Below are positions 18,036-26,802 of a stretch of 54,769 nt of DNA, piece by piece (within the stretch, counting starts at the first letter, position 1; every line of letters starts with the position of its first letter). The position numbers and the translations under genes are program-made. The notes beneath the pieces were generated by a model. The model saw only the letters and a list, made by a program, of their open reading frames with translations, did no database searches and was not told the origin of the DNA. The DNA is from JBMTVT01 sp049451635 (GTDB taxonomy: Bacteria; Bacteroidota; Bacteroidia; Flavobacteriales; Flavobacteriaceae), in the NCBI GenBank assembly GCA_049451635.1, contig JBMTVT010000004.1:1-54769 (forward strand), in the 5' to 3' direction.

Positions 18036-18815
18036 TTATTTGATTTTTAATTGAAGTTCATGCAAGGTTTTATTGTTATAAATATACAAGGTTTCGTTGG
18101 TTACAAAAAACTGATTTATTAACAAATTTGGGATTTTAATGGCTTGTGGCTTATCATCACTATTTCTTAAATAGAATAGGTTATTTCCCTTTTTTAAAAT
18201 TATATTTTCATTACTTTCTGCTAACGCATTACAGCCATCATTTTCTATTTTCATTATCAAAATTCCAAAGTAATTATACTTATACAAATACTTTTCTGTA
18301 AGTACCCAACAATAATTATAATTACTCTTTATATCTAAAACAGGGCTTTGTATGGGTATGGTTTGTATTCGTGTAGTTTTTGTTTTGTAGTCAAAAAGTT
18401 CAAGCCTTTGTGTGTCTTGATTGAAAATCCATATAGTGTTATCATAACCCGTAGAAATATGTGTTACGTTTTTATAAGGTGTCATTTGGTTAAAATCTAT
18501 TTTGAATATTTCAGCTAAACGATTATCTAAAACCACTACTGAATTAAAGTCTTTATAAAAAAGATTGATTTTTAATGGATTGAATACGTTTACTGCATTA
18601 AGTTCACCAAGTTGAATATTGTTATAGGTTATGGTTTTATCATTAGCAGTTTTACTAAAAACATTGTCTGAAATAAAATAAGTCGTCCCAAAATTATCAA
18701 TACTTATAATGTCGCCAGCTTCAAAAACTGATGTCGTTACTAGCGAAGTTTCAATAGGGTTTTGGGCATGAATTAATGCCGATAAAAATAACAGTATATA
18801 AAGTGTATTTTTCAT
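18036..18815 (-). CDS. Secreted beta-propeller-like protein of unknown function
   Basis: This 259-residue protein begins with a signal peptide (MKNTLYILLFLSALIHAQ). The mature part is made of short beta-strand repeats with aromatic and Asp turns (for example GYDNTIWIFNQDTQRLELFD), as in propeller domains. I know such proteins as a conserved flavobacterial family beside the deoxynucleoside kinase gene, but no function is established to my knowledge. The 4-base spacing to the kinase gene indicates a shared transcript. The functional link to nucleoside salvage is not obvious. Confidence 0.72.
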   Translation of the reverse strand: MKNTLYILLFLSALIHAQNPIETSLVTTSVFEAGDIISIDNFGTTYFISDNVFSKTANDKTITYNNIQLGELNAVNVFNPLKINLFYKDFNSVVVLDNRLAEIFKIDFNQMTPYKNVTHISTGYDNTIWIFNQDTQRLELFDYKTKTTRIQTIPIQSPVLDIKSNYNYCWVLTEKYLYKYNYFGILIMKIENDGCNALAESNENIILKKGNNLFYLRNSDDKPQAIKIPNLLINQFFVTNETLYIYNNKTLHELQLKIK

Positions 18816-18900
18816 TTTTAGAATTTTAAAAATACAAAAATCAAACCAATTTTAACAAATTAGTTTGTACCCAAACCCACGAACATTAATTATTTCAATA

Positions 18901-19089
18901 GCATTGTACAACTATAGTTATCAATCCTCAAGAAGATGTAAATATTGAAGAGCCAACAAAAGGCAAACAAGTAACCCAAACAGAACTTGACGAGATTCAA
19001 TAAAAAAACCCAAAGAAATGATGGAGCAATTTCAATCCAGAAGAGGACATGATAATGTCGAAAGGGTTATGATTAGAATTGGAGGTTAA
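18901..19089 (+). pseudogene. Relic of a GLPGLI-family protein C-terminus
   Basis: The frame here reads CTTIVINPQEDVNIEEPTKG and KQVTQTELDEIQ, then a TAA. After a one-base shift it reads KPKEMMEQFQSRRGHDNVER and ends at TAA 19087-19089. This matches the order of the intact GLPGLI gene just downstream (TTILCSKIILNPTE, KVPSKGKEISQKEYD, KEKMEEMREMFRGRG). It is therefore the last quarter of a paralogue, frameshifted and lacking everything upstream. It implies a past tandem pair. Confidence 0.7.
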
Positions 19090-19131
19090 TATTTAAGAAT
19101 TATTTAACGTTTTATAGGTTAAACTAAATAG

Positions 19132-19139
19132 TATGTTTG
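19132..19139 (+). promoter_or_regulatory. Candidate -7 box for the GLPGLI/barrel transcript
   Basis: TATGTTTG matches TAnnTTTG and lies 49 bases before the ATG at 19188. No good TTTG is found at the -33 distance (only TTT-rich sequence), so this is a partial match. Confidence 0.45.
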
Positions 19140-19187
19140 CAGTCTTATTAAAACTTTTAAGTTTTAACGCACTAAAAACAAACTATA

Positions 19188-20063
19188 ATGAAAATGAATA
19201 CTTTAAAACCAGTACTTTACATTTTTTTACTATTAATACCCGTTACCATATTCGCGCAAAAAGATTTTCAAGGAAAAGCTTACTATGAATCAAAAACAAC
19301 AATAGATATGACCAATTTTGGCGGCGGACAATTAAGTGAAGAACGAAAAAAAGAAATTGCTGAACGAATGAAAAGCGCTTTGGAAAAAACTTATATTTTA
19401 ACTTTTAATCAATCAGAGTCTATATATAAAGAAGATGATCGTTTGGAAGCCCCTGGTCAAGGAGGTGGTATGCGTTTTGGTATGATGAGTGCAACTGGAG
19501 GAGACCAATACAAAAATGTAAAAGATCAAAAAGTTTTAAAGGAACAGGAGTTTTTTGGGAAACAATTTTTAATAAATGATAGCCTACAAAAACTAGAATG
19601 GGAGTTAGGTACTGAAACAAAAAAAATTGGTCAGTACACCTGTTTTAAAGCTACCGCGGTTAAAAAACTTGAAGGGTTCGATTTTAGTAGTTTTGGAAGA
19701 AGACCACAAAATGATAAGCCTAAGGATTCTACAAAAACTGATACAAAAGAAACAGAAAAGGATGAAGATAAGCCCAAGGAAATATTGGTAACCGCATGGT
19801 ACACACCACAAATACCAATTAACCAAGGTCCAGATGAGTATTGGGGTTTGCCTGGGTTAATTTTAGAAGTTAGTGCAGATAGAACAACTATTTTATGTTC
19901 AAAAATAATATTAAATCCTACTGAAAAAGAAGCCATAAAAGTACCTTCAAAGGGCAAAGAGATTTCTCAAAAAGAGTATGATATTGTTGTTAAAGAGAAA
20001 ATGGAAGAAATGCGAGAAATGTTTAGAGGTAGAGGCAGCCGTGGAGGAGGAAGACCAAGATAA
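19188..20063 (+). CDS. GLPGLI family secreted protein
   Basis: This 291-residue protein carries the family name motif in YWGLPGLILEVSADR (near residue 220) and a signal peptide at residues 1-23 (ending TIFAQ). GLPGLI proteins are found widely in Bacteroidetes, usually next to an outer-membrane beta-barrel protein; their biochemical role is unknown. Residues near 95-110 are Gly/Met-rich, a Lys/Asp/Glu stretch lies near 178-200, and the C-terminal end is Arg/Gly-rich (FRGRGSRGGGRPR). The barrel gene begins 44 bases downstream, and a relic of a second GLPGLI gene lies upstream. Confidence 0.88.
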   Translation: MKMNTLKPVLYIFLLLIPVTIFAQKDFQGKAYYESKTTIDMTNFGGGQLSEERKKEIAERMKSALEKTYILTFNQSESIYKEDDRLEAPGQGGGMRFGMMSATGGDQYKNVKDQKVLKEQEFFGKQFLINDSLQKLEWELGTETKKIGQYTCFKATAVKKLEGFDFSSFGRRPQNDKPKDSTKTDTKETEKDEDKPKEILVTAWYTPQIPINQGPDEYWGLPGLILEVSADRTTILCSKIILNPTEKEAIKVPSKGKEISQKEYDIVVKEKMEEMREMFRGRGSRGGGRPR

Positions 20064-20107
20064 TTTTTATATATCATTAAAAAACTAATTAACCAAAACA
20101 TATTCCC

Positions 20108-22813
20108 GTGAATAAACTATATTTTTTCATTGTATTTTTAGTGTCAAGTTCAACCTTTGCTCAAGTAAAACTAGAAGGCGTTGTTAGGGATAGTATTGGA
20201 GCACCTCTTGAGTTAGCAAATGTTATTGCCATAAACCAAGAAACCCAAAAATTAGATTCTTATGGAATCACAAACTCTGATGGACGTTATAAACTTTCCT
20301 TAGAGAAAAGCACAAATTACAAAATACAGGTAAGTTATATTGGTATGAAAACAGCACAGGAAGATGTAAAAACCATCGATTCAGATATTATCAAGAATTT
20401 TACTTTGCAATATGATAACACTCTAGATGAAGTTGAACTGGTTTATGAAATGCCAGTAACCATTAAGGGAGATACCATTGTTTATAATGCAGATTCCTTT
20501 AAAACGGGTACAGAAAGAAAACTTGAAGATATCTTAGAAAAATTACCTGGTGTAGAAATTAATGATGATGGCCAAATTGAAGTGGAAGGGAAAGTCGTCG
20601 CAAAAGTTATGGTTGATGGTAAAGATTTTTTTGATGGAGATTCTAAATTAGCAACAAAAAACATCCCTTCAAATGCCGTAGACAAGGTTCAGGTATTGAA
20701 AAACTTTACAGAAGTTGGGCAGTTAAGTAGTGTTACCAACAACCAAGACAATGTGGCAATCAACATTAAGTTAAAAGAAGGCAAAGAAAATTTCTGGTTC
20801 GGCAATGTTACTGCTGGCGGAGGCGCATCGGACAATAACGGTTTATACATTGTTCAGCCTAAATTATTCTATTACAGTCCAAAATATAGCATTAACCTTA
20901 TTGGCGATTTAAATAATACAGGTGAAGTCGCTTTTACAAGGCGTGACTATTTTAATTTCTCCGGTGGATTTAGAAACCCAAGCAGAAGCAGTGGAACTAA
21001 TCTCAACTTAGGAAACAATAATTTAGGGTTTTTATCACTTCAAAATAACAGAGCCAAGGACATCAATACCAAGTTTGGAGCAGCGAATTTTAGCTATTCC
21101 CCTAAAAAAACATTGGATATTAGTGGATTTGCCATTTTCTCAAACAGCAAAACAGAGTTGCAAGAAAATAACTCGGTACAATATACCAATGCTAGCTTGG
21201 GTATTCCTGATGAAGACACAGAAAGCAATACGATGCAACGAAGCGATTTGGGGATGCTTAAGTTTAGTGCTAAATACAAGCCAAATGCCAGTAACCAATT
21301 AGATTATGATATTTTGGGTAGAATTTCAAAAGAATCACAAGACCAAAACTTTCTATCATCTGTTTTAGGTAATATCAATCAAATAGAAAACACAAGTCCG
21401 TATAGTATTAATCAAAATGTGAACTATTATTACACACTAAATGATACTAATATTTTTGCTTTTGAAGCGCAACATTTATTGCAAGACGAAGACCCCTTTT
21501 ACAATGCTATTTTAGAAGATAAAAACAATTATCAAAATACAGCTGATGGTTTGGGGTTAGATGAAAACCAATTAGGTTATAACATTGCTCAAGATAAGCG
21601 TGTTAAATCAAATCAGTTGGATGCAAAATTGGATTATTGGAATATTCTCAATCAAAAAAGTAATATCAATTTAACTTTTGGGACCATTTTAAGTAAGCAG
21701 GAATTTAATTCAGAGATTTTTCAATTTTTAGATAATGGTTCGGTGTTTAATCCAACACCTACTTTTAACAACGGATTGGATACCAATGATACTGATTATA
21801 ATTTTAGTGACCTGTATTTAGGCTTACACTATCAATTTAAAACAGGTATTTTTACCTTTAATCCTGGCGTATCGGCAAATGCTTACAGTATAAAAAACAC
21901 CCAATTTGGAGATACATATAAAGATAATTTCTTCAGATTATTGCCAGATTTTGATATGCGTATTCAGCTAAAAAAGAGCGAGAATATTTCTTTGCGCTAT
22001 AATATGCAAACACAATTTACCGATGTTACCAATTTAGCTAGAGGTTTAGTTTTAAATAATTACAACTCGCTTTATTTTGGTGATGAAGCTCTTGATAATG
22101 CTATTTCGCACAATGTAAACTTATCGTATTTTAGTTTTAACATGTTTAATTATACCAATGTGTTTGCTAACTTAAATTACTCCAAACGTATTGACCAAAT
22201 ACGTAACTTGAGTAATTTTGAAACTGTAATCCGCACCAGTTCCCCGTTCAACTCTTCTTTTGCAGATGAAAATTTTTCAGCTAGAGGACGTTTTCAAAGG
22301 CGCTTTGGCAAGTTGCAAGCAGCCATAAACGGAAACTTTAATTATTCAAAATTCAATCAGTTTATACAAAACCAACGTTCGGTTAACGAAAACTATTCGC
22401 AAACCTACCGTCTAGAGTTACGTACTAATTTTAAAGAAGCACCAAATCTAGAATTGGGATACCGTTACACTATTGCAGATAACGACCAGGGTACAAGCAG
22501 AACCAAGTTTTATACCAAGGCACCAACAATAGAATTTGATGCCTACATCTGGAAAGCTCTAACTTTTAGAACCGACTATTCTTACAATAATTTTAGCGAC
22601 GAGGAAGGCACATTAAATAGTTTTGAATTTTGGAATGCCTCATTATCGTACAGAAAGAACCAAGATGCTAAGTTTGAATATGAACTAAAAGCAACTAACT
22701 TACTAAATACATCATCAACAGCTCAAAGTAGTAACAGCGAGTTTTCAGTACGAGCTACAGAATATTTTATACAGCCCAGATTTTTAACCTTTAGAATACG
22801 TTATGAATTATAA
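20108..22813 (+). CDS. TonB-receptor-like outer membrane beta-barrel protein with CarboxypepD_reg domain
   Basis: This 901-residue outer-membrane protein starts at GTG 20108. After a signal peptide (to TFAQ near 19) comes a carboxypeptidase-regulatory-like domain (VKLEGVVRDSIGAPLELANV to about 100). Next is a plug-like region (LEDILEKLPGVEINDDGQIE near 141-160, VMVDGKDFFDGDSKL) and a long barrel rich in Asn/Tyr/Phe strands. This is the large barrel partner usually found with GLPGLI proteins. I see no separate SusD-like partner, so it is unlikely to be a SusC glycan importer. The transported ligand is unknown. The last strand ends FRIRYEL, a typical barrel C-terminus. Confidence 0.88.
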   Translation: MNKLYFFIVFLVSSSTFAQVKLEGVVRDSIGAPLELANVIAINQETQKLDSYGITNSDGRYKLSLEKSTNYKIQVSYIGMKTAQEDVKTIDSDIIKNFTLQYDNTLDEVELVYEMPVTIKGDTIVYNADSFKTGTERKLEDILEKLPGVEINDDGQIEVEGKVVAKVMVDGKDFFDGDSKLATKNIPSNAVDKVQVLKNFTEVGQLSSVTNNQDNVAINIKLKEGKENFWFGNVTAGGGASDNNGLYIVQPKLFYYSPKYSINLIGDLNNTGEVAFTRRDYFNFSGGFRNPSRSSGTNLNLGNNNLGFLSLQNNRAKDINTKFGAANFSYSPKKTLDISGFAIFSNSKTELQENNSVQYTNASLGIPDEDTESNTMQRSDLGMLKFSAKYKPNASNQLDYDILGRISKESQDQNFLSSVLGNINQIENTSPYSINQNVNYYYTLNDTNIFAFEAQHLLQDEDPFYNAILEDKNNYQNTADGLGLDENQLGYNIAQDKRVKSNQLDAKLDYWNILNQKSNINLTFGTILSKQEFNSEIFQFLDNGSVFNPTPTFNNGLDTNDTDYNFSDLYLGLHYQFKTGIFTFNPGVSANAYSIKNTQFGDTYKDNFFRLLPDFDMRIQLKKSENISLRYNMQTQFTDVTNLARGLVLNNYNSLYFGDEALDNAISHNVNLSYFSFNMFNYTNVFANLNYSKRIDQIRNLSNFETVIRTSSPFNSSFADENFSARGRFQRRFGKLQAAINGNFNYSKFNQFIQNQRSVNENYSQTYRLELRTNFKEAPNLELGYRYTIADNDQGTSRTKFYTKAPTIEFDAYIWKALTFRTDYSYNNFSDEEGTLNSFEFWNASLSYRKNQDAKFEYELKATNLLNTSSTAQSSNSEFSVRATEYFIQPRFLTFRIRYEL

Positions 22814-22831
22814 AAATAGTAGCGTTTTTTG

Positions 22832-22862
22832 TTTGCGTAATTAAAGAACAGTAATATATTTG
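22832..22862 (+). promoter_or_regulatory. Flavobacterial promoter for tRNA-Tyr
   Basis: TTTG at 22832-22835, a 19-base spacer and TATATTTG at 22855-22862 match the consensus in both boxes. It lies 10 bases before the mature tRNA 5' end, so the primary transcript has only a very short leader. Confidence 0.85.
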
Positions 22863-22872
22863 CTTACAGCTT

Positions 22873-22955
22873 GGGGAGATACTCAAGCGGCCAACGAGGA
22901 CAGACTGTAAATCTGTTGTTTTTTAACTTCGCAGGTTCGAATCCTGCTCTCCCCA
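22873..22955 (+). tRNA. tRNA-Tyr (GTA)
   Basis: This is an 83-base class II tRNA. The acceptor arm GGGGAGA (22873-22879) pairs with TCTCCCC (22948-22954), and the discriminator base is A. The D-arm contains CAAGCGGCCAACGAG. The anticodon arm CAGACTGTAAATCTG displays GTA, the variable arm is long as expected for Tyr, and the T-arm is GCAGGTTCGAATCCTGC. CCA is not encoded. It has its own promoter and terminator. Confidence 0.97.
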
Positions 22956-22963
22956 CTCAATTT

Positions 22964-22992
22964 AAAAGTTTGCATTTTTTGCAAACTTTTTT
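22964..22992 (+). terminator. Terminator after tRNA-Tyr
   Basis: A perfect 10-base stem, AAAAGTTTGC (22964-22973) with GCAAACTTTT (22981-22990), has a 7-base T-rich loop and a T tail. Confidence 0.92.
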
Positions 22993-23087
22993 GCTTTACA
23001 GATATTATAAATCCTCATTTATAAAAACTAAATAGCATTAGTAAAAATTTTACTAATTTCGGAATCTATCTTAATTTAGAAAATTAT

Positions 23088-23831
23088 ATGGAAATCCTAG
23101 GAATAGATATTGGTGGTTCTGGAATGAAAGGTGCTATAATAGATTCTGAAACTGGTGAATTGATAACTGAAAGGTTTAGAATACCTACACCAAAATCTAG
23201 AAATCCAAAAGACATGGCCCAAGTATTTAACAAAATTGTTGAGCATTTCAATTATAAAGGACCCGTTGGATGTGGGTTTCCATCTATTATTAAAAATGGC
23301 ATTTGTAAAGCTCCTGGAAATTTACACAAAACATGGGTAGATGTAAATGTTGAAACATTATTTTCAGAAGCTTGTGGTTTACCTGTTACCGTGATTAATG
23401 ATGCCGATGCCGCAGGCTATGCCGTAATGAATTATGGCATTGGAAAAGACAAAGCAGGCTTAGTTATTATGATAACCATTGGCACAGGTTTAGGAAGTGG
23501 CGTATTCTATAACAGTAAATTAATCCCTAATTTTGAATTAGGGCAAATACCGTACAAAAAATATAAAAAAATTGAACATTGGGCTGCAGCCTCAATTAAA
23601 GAACGGAAAAATCTGAGCTTTAAAAAATGGGGTAAGCGCTTTAATGTATTTTTGGAATTAGTAGAAACTATATTCTGCCCTGACTACATTTTTTTAGGTG
23701 GTGGCACTTCTGATGATTTTAATGAGTTTAAAAAGTGGATTAAAATCGACACCCCTGTTGTGCCAGCAAAACTTGGTAACCATGCGGGTTTAATTGGTGC
23801 CGCAGTTGCTGCAATGCAATCCAATATCTAA
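23088..23831 (+). CDS. ppgK: Polyphosphate glucokinase (ROK family)
   Basis: This 247-residue sugar kinase uses polyphosphate (and in some members ATP) to make glucose 6-phosphate. It has the phosphate-1 motif GIDIGGSGMKGAIID at 4-18, the catalytic region VINDADAAGYAVMNYG (Asp near 105), and ITIGTGLGSGVFYN. The absence of the zinc-binding CxCGxxGC repressor motif and of a DNA-binding domain, plus the short length, point to the PPGK branch and not to ROK repressors. It stands alone between tRNA-Tyr and a DoxX pseudogene. The nearby ppa and hppA also deal with phosphoanhydrides, but they are 7 kb away and not linked. Confidence 0.85.
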   Translation: MEILGIDIGGSGMKGAIIDSETGELITERFRIPTPKSRNPKDMAQVFNKIVEHFNYKGPVGCGFPSIIKNGICKAPGNLHKTWVDVNVETLFSEACGLPVTVINDADAAGYAVMNYGIGKDKAGLVIMITIGTGLGSGVFYNSKLIPNFELGQIPYKKYKKIEHWAAASIKERKNLSFKKWGKRFNVFLELVETIFCPDYIFLGGGTSDDFNEFKKWIKIDTPVVPAKLGNHAGLIGAAVAAMQSNI

Positions 23832-23833
23832 GC

Positions 23834-24267
23834 CTAATAATTATATTTATGTACCCCCGAAGGCTGTTTATACAAAGTTAATAGAGCCCCAACAATAACA
23901 ACATTTTTAAATATATATTGACCTAATAATGTGAAAATTAGAGGTGAATTTGTAAAAGATTGATTTGGAAATAAAAATAGTGGTGTAAAAGTAAATATTA
24001 AATGAACAATAGCTAATATGATAATTGGACGTCTAAAAACATTTAAAATTAAACAAGCTCCAATTAATGTCTCTAAAACTGCAAGTAGGATTATTGAAGT
24101 ATTTGAAGGGATAAGACAAAAAAGTAAGCAAATGAATCGTATTTTTTGCTAAATCTTCCGCAGGACTGTAATGCGGAAAAAAATTTTAATCCTCCAAACC
24201 ATAAATATACTAACCCAATAGTGATGGCTAAAATATGGGGCTTTGCAATTCGTCCTCTTATATTCAT
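23834..24267 (-). pseudogene. Frameshifted DoxX-like membrane protein
   Basis: From ATG 24267 the frame reads MNIRGRIAKPHILAITIGLV and YLWFGGLKFF. A shift in the T7 tract leads to PHYSPAEDLAKNTIHLLTF. A second shift in a T6 tract leads to LIPSNTSIILLAVLETLIGA and on to LLGQYIFKNVVIVGALLTLY, ending at TAG 23834-23836. Joined, these give a 4-helix protein of about 145 residues with the pattern of DoxX-family membrane proteins. Both shifts fall in homopolymer runs, so either slippage mutations or a sequencing error could be responsible. The exact family assignment is by resemblance. Confidence 0.65.
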
Positions 24268-24363
24268 TGTTTGGTTTTTATAAGAAAAGATTCTAATTGA
24301 ACTTGTAATAGTTTATTTGAGCCAAAATAGTGGTATTAGTAAAGTGGTTGGTATTAATAAGAA

Positions 24364-24398
24364 GTTAAAAACATTAATAAAAAATTAATGTTTTTAAC
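24364..24398 (-). terminator. Hairpin at the end of the arginine/proline operon
   Basis: A 15-base perfect inverted repeat (24364-24378 with 24384-24398) lies 20 bases after the argH stop. On the minus strand it is followed by a T-rich stretch with interruptions. On the plus strand a run of nine T lies a few bases beyond the stem, so it may act in both directions. Confidence 0.6.
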
Positions 24399-24417
24399 TA
24401 ACCTTTTTTTTTGAAAT

Positions 24418-25698
24418 TCACACTTTTATCGGAAACTTAGCTTCGATTGCTTCCAAACACAAATTATGAATACTGCCAATATGCGTATGCTTTTTTGAAG
24501 TATCTGGTTTATAGGTGCCATCTTGAACCTGACCCCCTATTCTCTGATAAGCTTCCCTAAAACTCACACCTTGCTCAACCAAAGTATTGATGTTATCAAC
24601 TGTAAACAGGTATTTATATTTGTCGTCATGAATATCAATATCCTTCACTATGATTTGTTGAATGGCGTAATTAAAAATATCCAGAATGTCCTTTATTTCC
24701 TCGAAAGCATTTATCATATTTTCTTTTAACAACTGAAAATCTCTGTGATAACCACTTGGTAAATTATTGGTTATCATAATCATTTCGGTTTGTAAAGCTT
24801 GAATTTTATTGCATTTTCCACGAATTAACTCAAAAACATCCGGGTTTTTTTTATGTGGCATGATACTACTTCCAGTGGTCAATTCATCGGGGAAGGAAAT
24901 AAACCCGAAATTTTGACTCATGTATAAACACACATCCATAGCAAAACGTGCCAAGGTATTACTCAATCCTCCCAATGCTGCAGCAATGGTTCGCTCATTT
25001 TTACCACGCCCCATTTGGGCAGCTACTACATTGTATTTTACCGTTGAAAAGTTCATTTCTTTAGTTGTTAATTCTCTATCTATTGGGAATGAACTTCCAT
25101 AACCAGCAGCCGAACCTAACGGATTTTGGTCAACGGTTTTTAAAGCGGCATTTAATAAATAAACATCATCAATCATGAGTTCTGCATAGGCTGATAACCA
25201 TAAGCCAAATGATGATGGCATGGCTACTTGCAAATGCGTGTAACCAGGTAAAACTTTGCTTTTATGAGTTTTAGCTAAGTTTAAAAGTGTATCGAATAAT
25301 ATTTTGGTTTTATGTTTTACAAGATTTAAATTATCTTTATAATACAATTGAAGTGCCACTAAAACTTGATCGTTTCTAGAACGTGCCGTATGGATTTTTT
25401 TGCCTACTTCACCAAGCGATTTTGTGAGTTCAAATTCAATTTTAGAATGGACATCTTCAAATTGTTCCTCTATTATAAAAGTATCATTCTCAATCTGCTT
25501 CTCTAAAACTTTTAGTCCACCTAGTAGTTCAACCAATTCATTGGTGCTCAAAATGCCTATTTTCTGAAGCATTTTAGCATGTGCTTTTGAGGCAATGATA
25601 TCGTACTTGGCTATATGAATATCAATTTCCCTATCGTTTCCAACAGTAAATTGTTCTATTCTTTTATCGATTGATAAACCTTTGTCCCAGAGTTTCAT
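24418..25698 (-). CDS. argH: Argininosuccinate lyase
   Basis: This 426-residue enzyme splits argininosuccinate into arginine and fumarate, the last step of the pathway. The fumarase/aspartase superfamily signature GSSIMPHKKNPDVFELIRG is near residue 273. Other landmarks are IHTARSRNDQVL near 100 and PGYTHLQVAMPSSFG with the catalytic His region. It is the last gene of the operon, 35 bases after argE. The length is somewhat below the 450-470 residues of the enterobacterial enzyme, mainly at the C-terminus. Confidence 0.95.
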   Translation of the reverse strand: MKLWDKGLSIDKRIEQFTVGNDREIDIHIAKYDIIASKAHAKMLQKIGILSTNELVELLGGLKVLEKQIENDTFIIEEQFEDVHSKIEFELTKSLGEVGKKIHTARSRNDQVLVALQLYYKDNLNLVKHKTKILFDTLLNLAKTHKSKVLPGYTHLQVAMPSSFGLWLSAYAELMIDDVYLLNAALKTVDQNPLGSAAGYGSSFPIDRELTTKEMNFSTVKYNVVAAQMGRGKNERTIAAALGGLSNTLARFAMDVCLYMSQNFGFISFPDELTTGSSIMPHKKNPDVFELIRGKCNKIQALQTEMIMITNNLPSGYHRDFQLLKENMINAFEEIKDILDIFNYAIQQIIVKDIDIHDDKYKYLFTVDNINTLVEQGVSFREAYQRIGGQVQDGTYKPDTSKKHTHIGSIHNLCLEAIEAKFPIKV

Positions 25699-25733
25699 TT
25701 CTTTGATTTTTATGTGTTTATGTGTTTATTTGT

Positions 25734-26801
25734 CTATACGATGACTCGATTCAACAATTCAACATATATTTTTATACCTTCTTCAATTTCGCTTAAATAT
25801 ATAAATTCATCTGCCGAATGCGAACGTGTGCTATCGCCTGGTCCTAATTTTAAAGATGGGCAAGTTAACACCGCTTGATCTGATAAGGTTGGCGACCCAT
25901 AGGTTTCTCTACCCATAGCGATTCCGGCTTTTACCAAATCGTGATCTAAAGGAATGGACGATGAATTTAAACGCAAACTTCTAGGTATGATACTATCGCA
26001 AGGCGATTTTTCTTGTAAAATTTTTGCGATTTCTACATTGGTATAAGCATCATTTACACGAACGTCAATGACCAAGTCAACATCGGCAGGAACCGCATTG
26101 TGTTGGGTGCCCGCTTTAATTTGAGTAACCGTTAACTTGACATCGCCTAGGACTTTGGATGTTTTTTCAAACTTAAAATCCTTAAACCATTGCAGTACTT
26201 TAATGGTATTATAAATACAATTATCATCGTTTGGATGTGCTGCATGACTTGGTGTACCCTCAACTTTGGCATCAAAAACCACCAATCCTTTTTCAGCAAC
26301 AGCCAAATTCATTAAGGTAGGTTCTCCCACTATGGCAACATCTACTTTAGGAATTATTGAAAGCATGCTATTTAAACCGTTAGGACCACTACTTTCTTCT
26401 TCTGCAGAAGCTACCATAACCAGATTATATTTTAAGTTTTGTTGCTTGTAAAAATTCGTGAATGTTGCAATTAACGATACTAAACAACCTCCAGCATCAT
26501 TACTTCCTAAGCCATATAATTTACTGTCTTCAACAATGGCTTTAAATGGGTCTTTGGTGTAGGCGCTATTGGGCTTTACGGTATCGTGATGAGAGTTTAA
26601 AAGCAATGTTGGTTTACTTTCATCAAAATATTTATTAATTGCCCAAACATTGTTTTTAGTGCGTTTATAGTCAATATCATAGCGCTTCATCCAAGTTTCA
26701 ATAAGAGATGCGGTTTTATCTTCTTCAGATGAAAACGATTGTGTTTCTATTAATTTTTTTAATAGCTCAATAGCATCGTTTGTTAATTCTTGTAAAGCCA
26801 T
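25734..26801 (-). CDS. argE: N-acyl-L-ornithine/citrulline deacylase (M20 family)
   Basis: This 355-residue M20 metallopeptidase has metal-binding motifs LLNSHHDTVKP, LYGLGSNDAGGCLVS and ASAEEESSGPNG. In the transcarbamylase-on-acylated-ornithine pathway of Bacteroidetes and Xanthomonas it removes the acyl group from N-acyl-citrulline. ATG 26801 is preferred over the longer frame start at 26831, because it lies one base after the argB stop and gives MALQELTNDAIELL. It sits between argB and argH. Succinyl-diaminopimelate desuccinylase is a relative, but the operon decides the call. Confidence 0.9.
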   Translation of the reverse strand: MALQELTNDAIELLKKLIETQSFSSEEDKTASLIETWMKRYDIDYKRTKNNVWAINKYFDESKPTLLLNSHHDTVKPNSAYTKDPFKAIVEDSKLYGLGSNDAGGCLVSLIATFTNFYKQQNLKYNLVMVASAEEESSGPNGLNSMLSIIPKVDVAIVGEPTLMNLAVAEKGLVVFDAKVEGTPSHAAHPNDDNCIYNTIKVLQWFKDFKFEKTSKVLGDVKLTVTQIKAGTQHNAVPADVDLVIDVRVNDAYTNVEIAKILQEKSPCDSIIPRSLRLNSSSIPLDHDLVKAGIAMGRETYGSPTLSDQAVLTCPSLKLGPGDSTRSHSADEFIYLSEIEEGIKIYVELLNRVIV

Positions 26802-26802
26802 T

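Noticed and set aside
23040..23087. Promoter for ppgK
   Set aside because: TAATTTCG has a mismatch in the TTTG part and no -33 partner.
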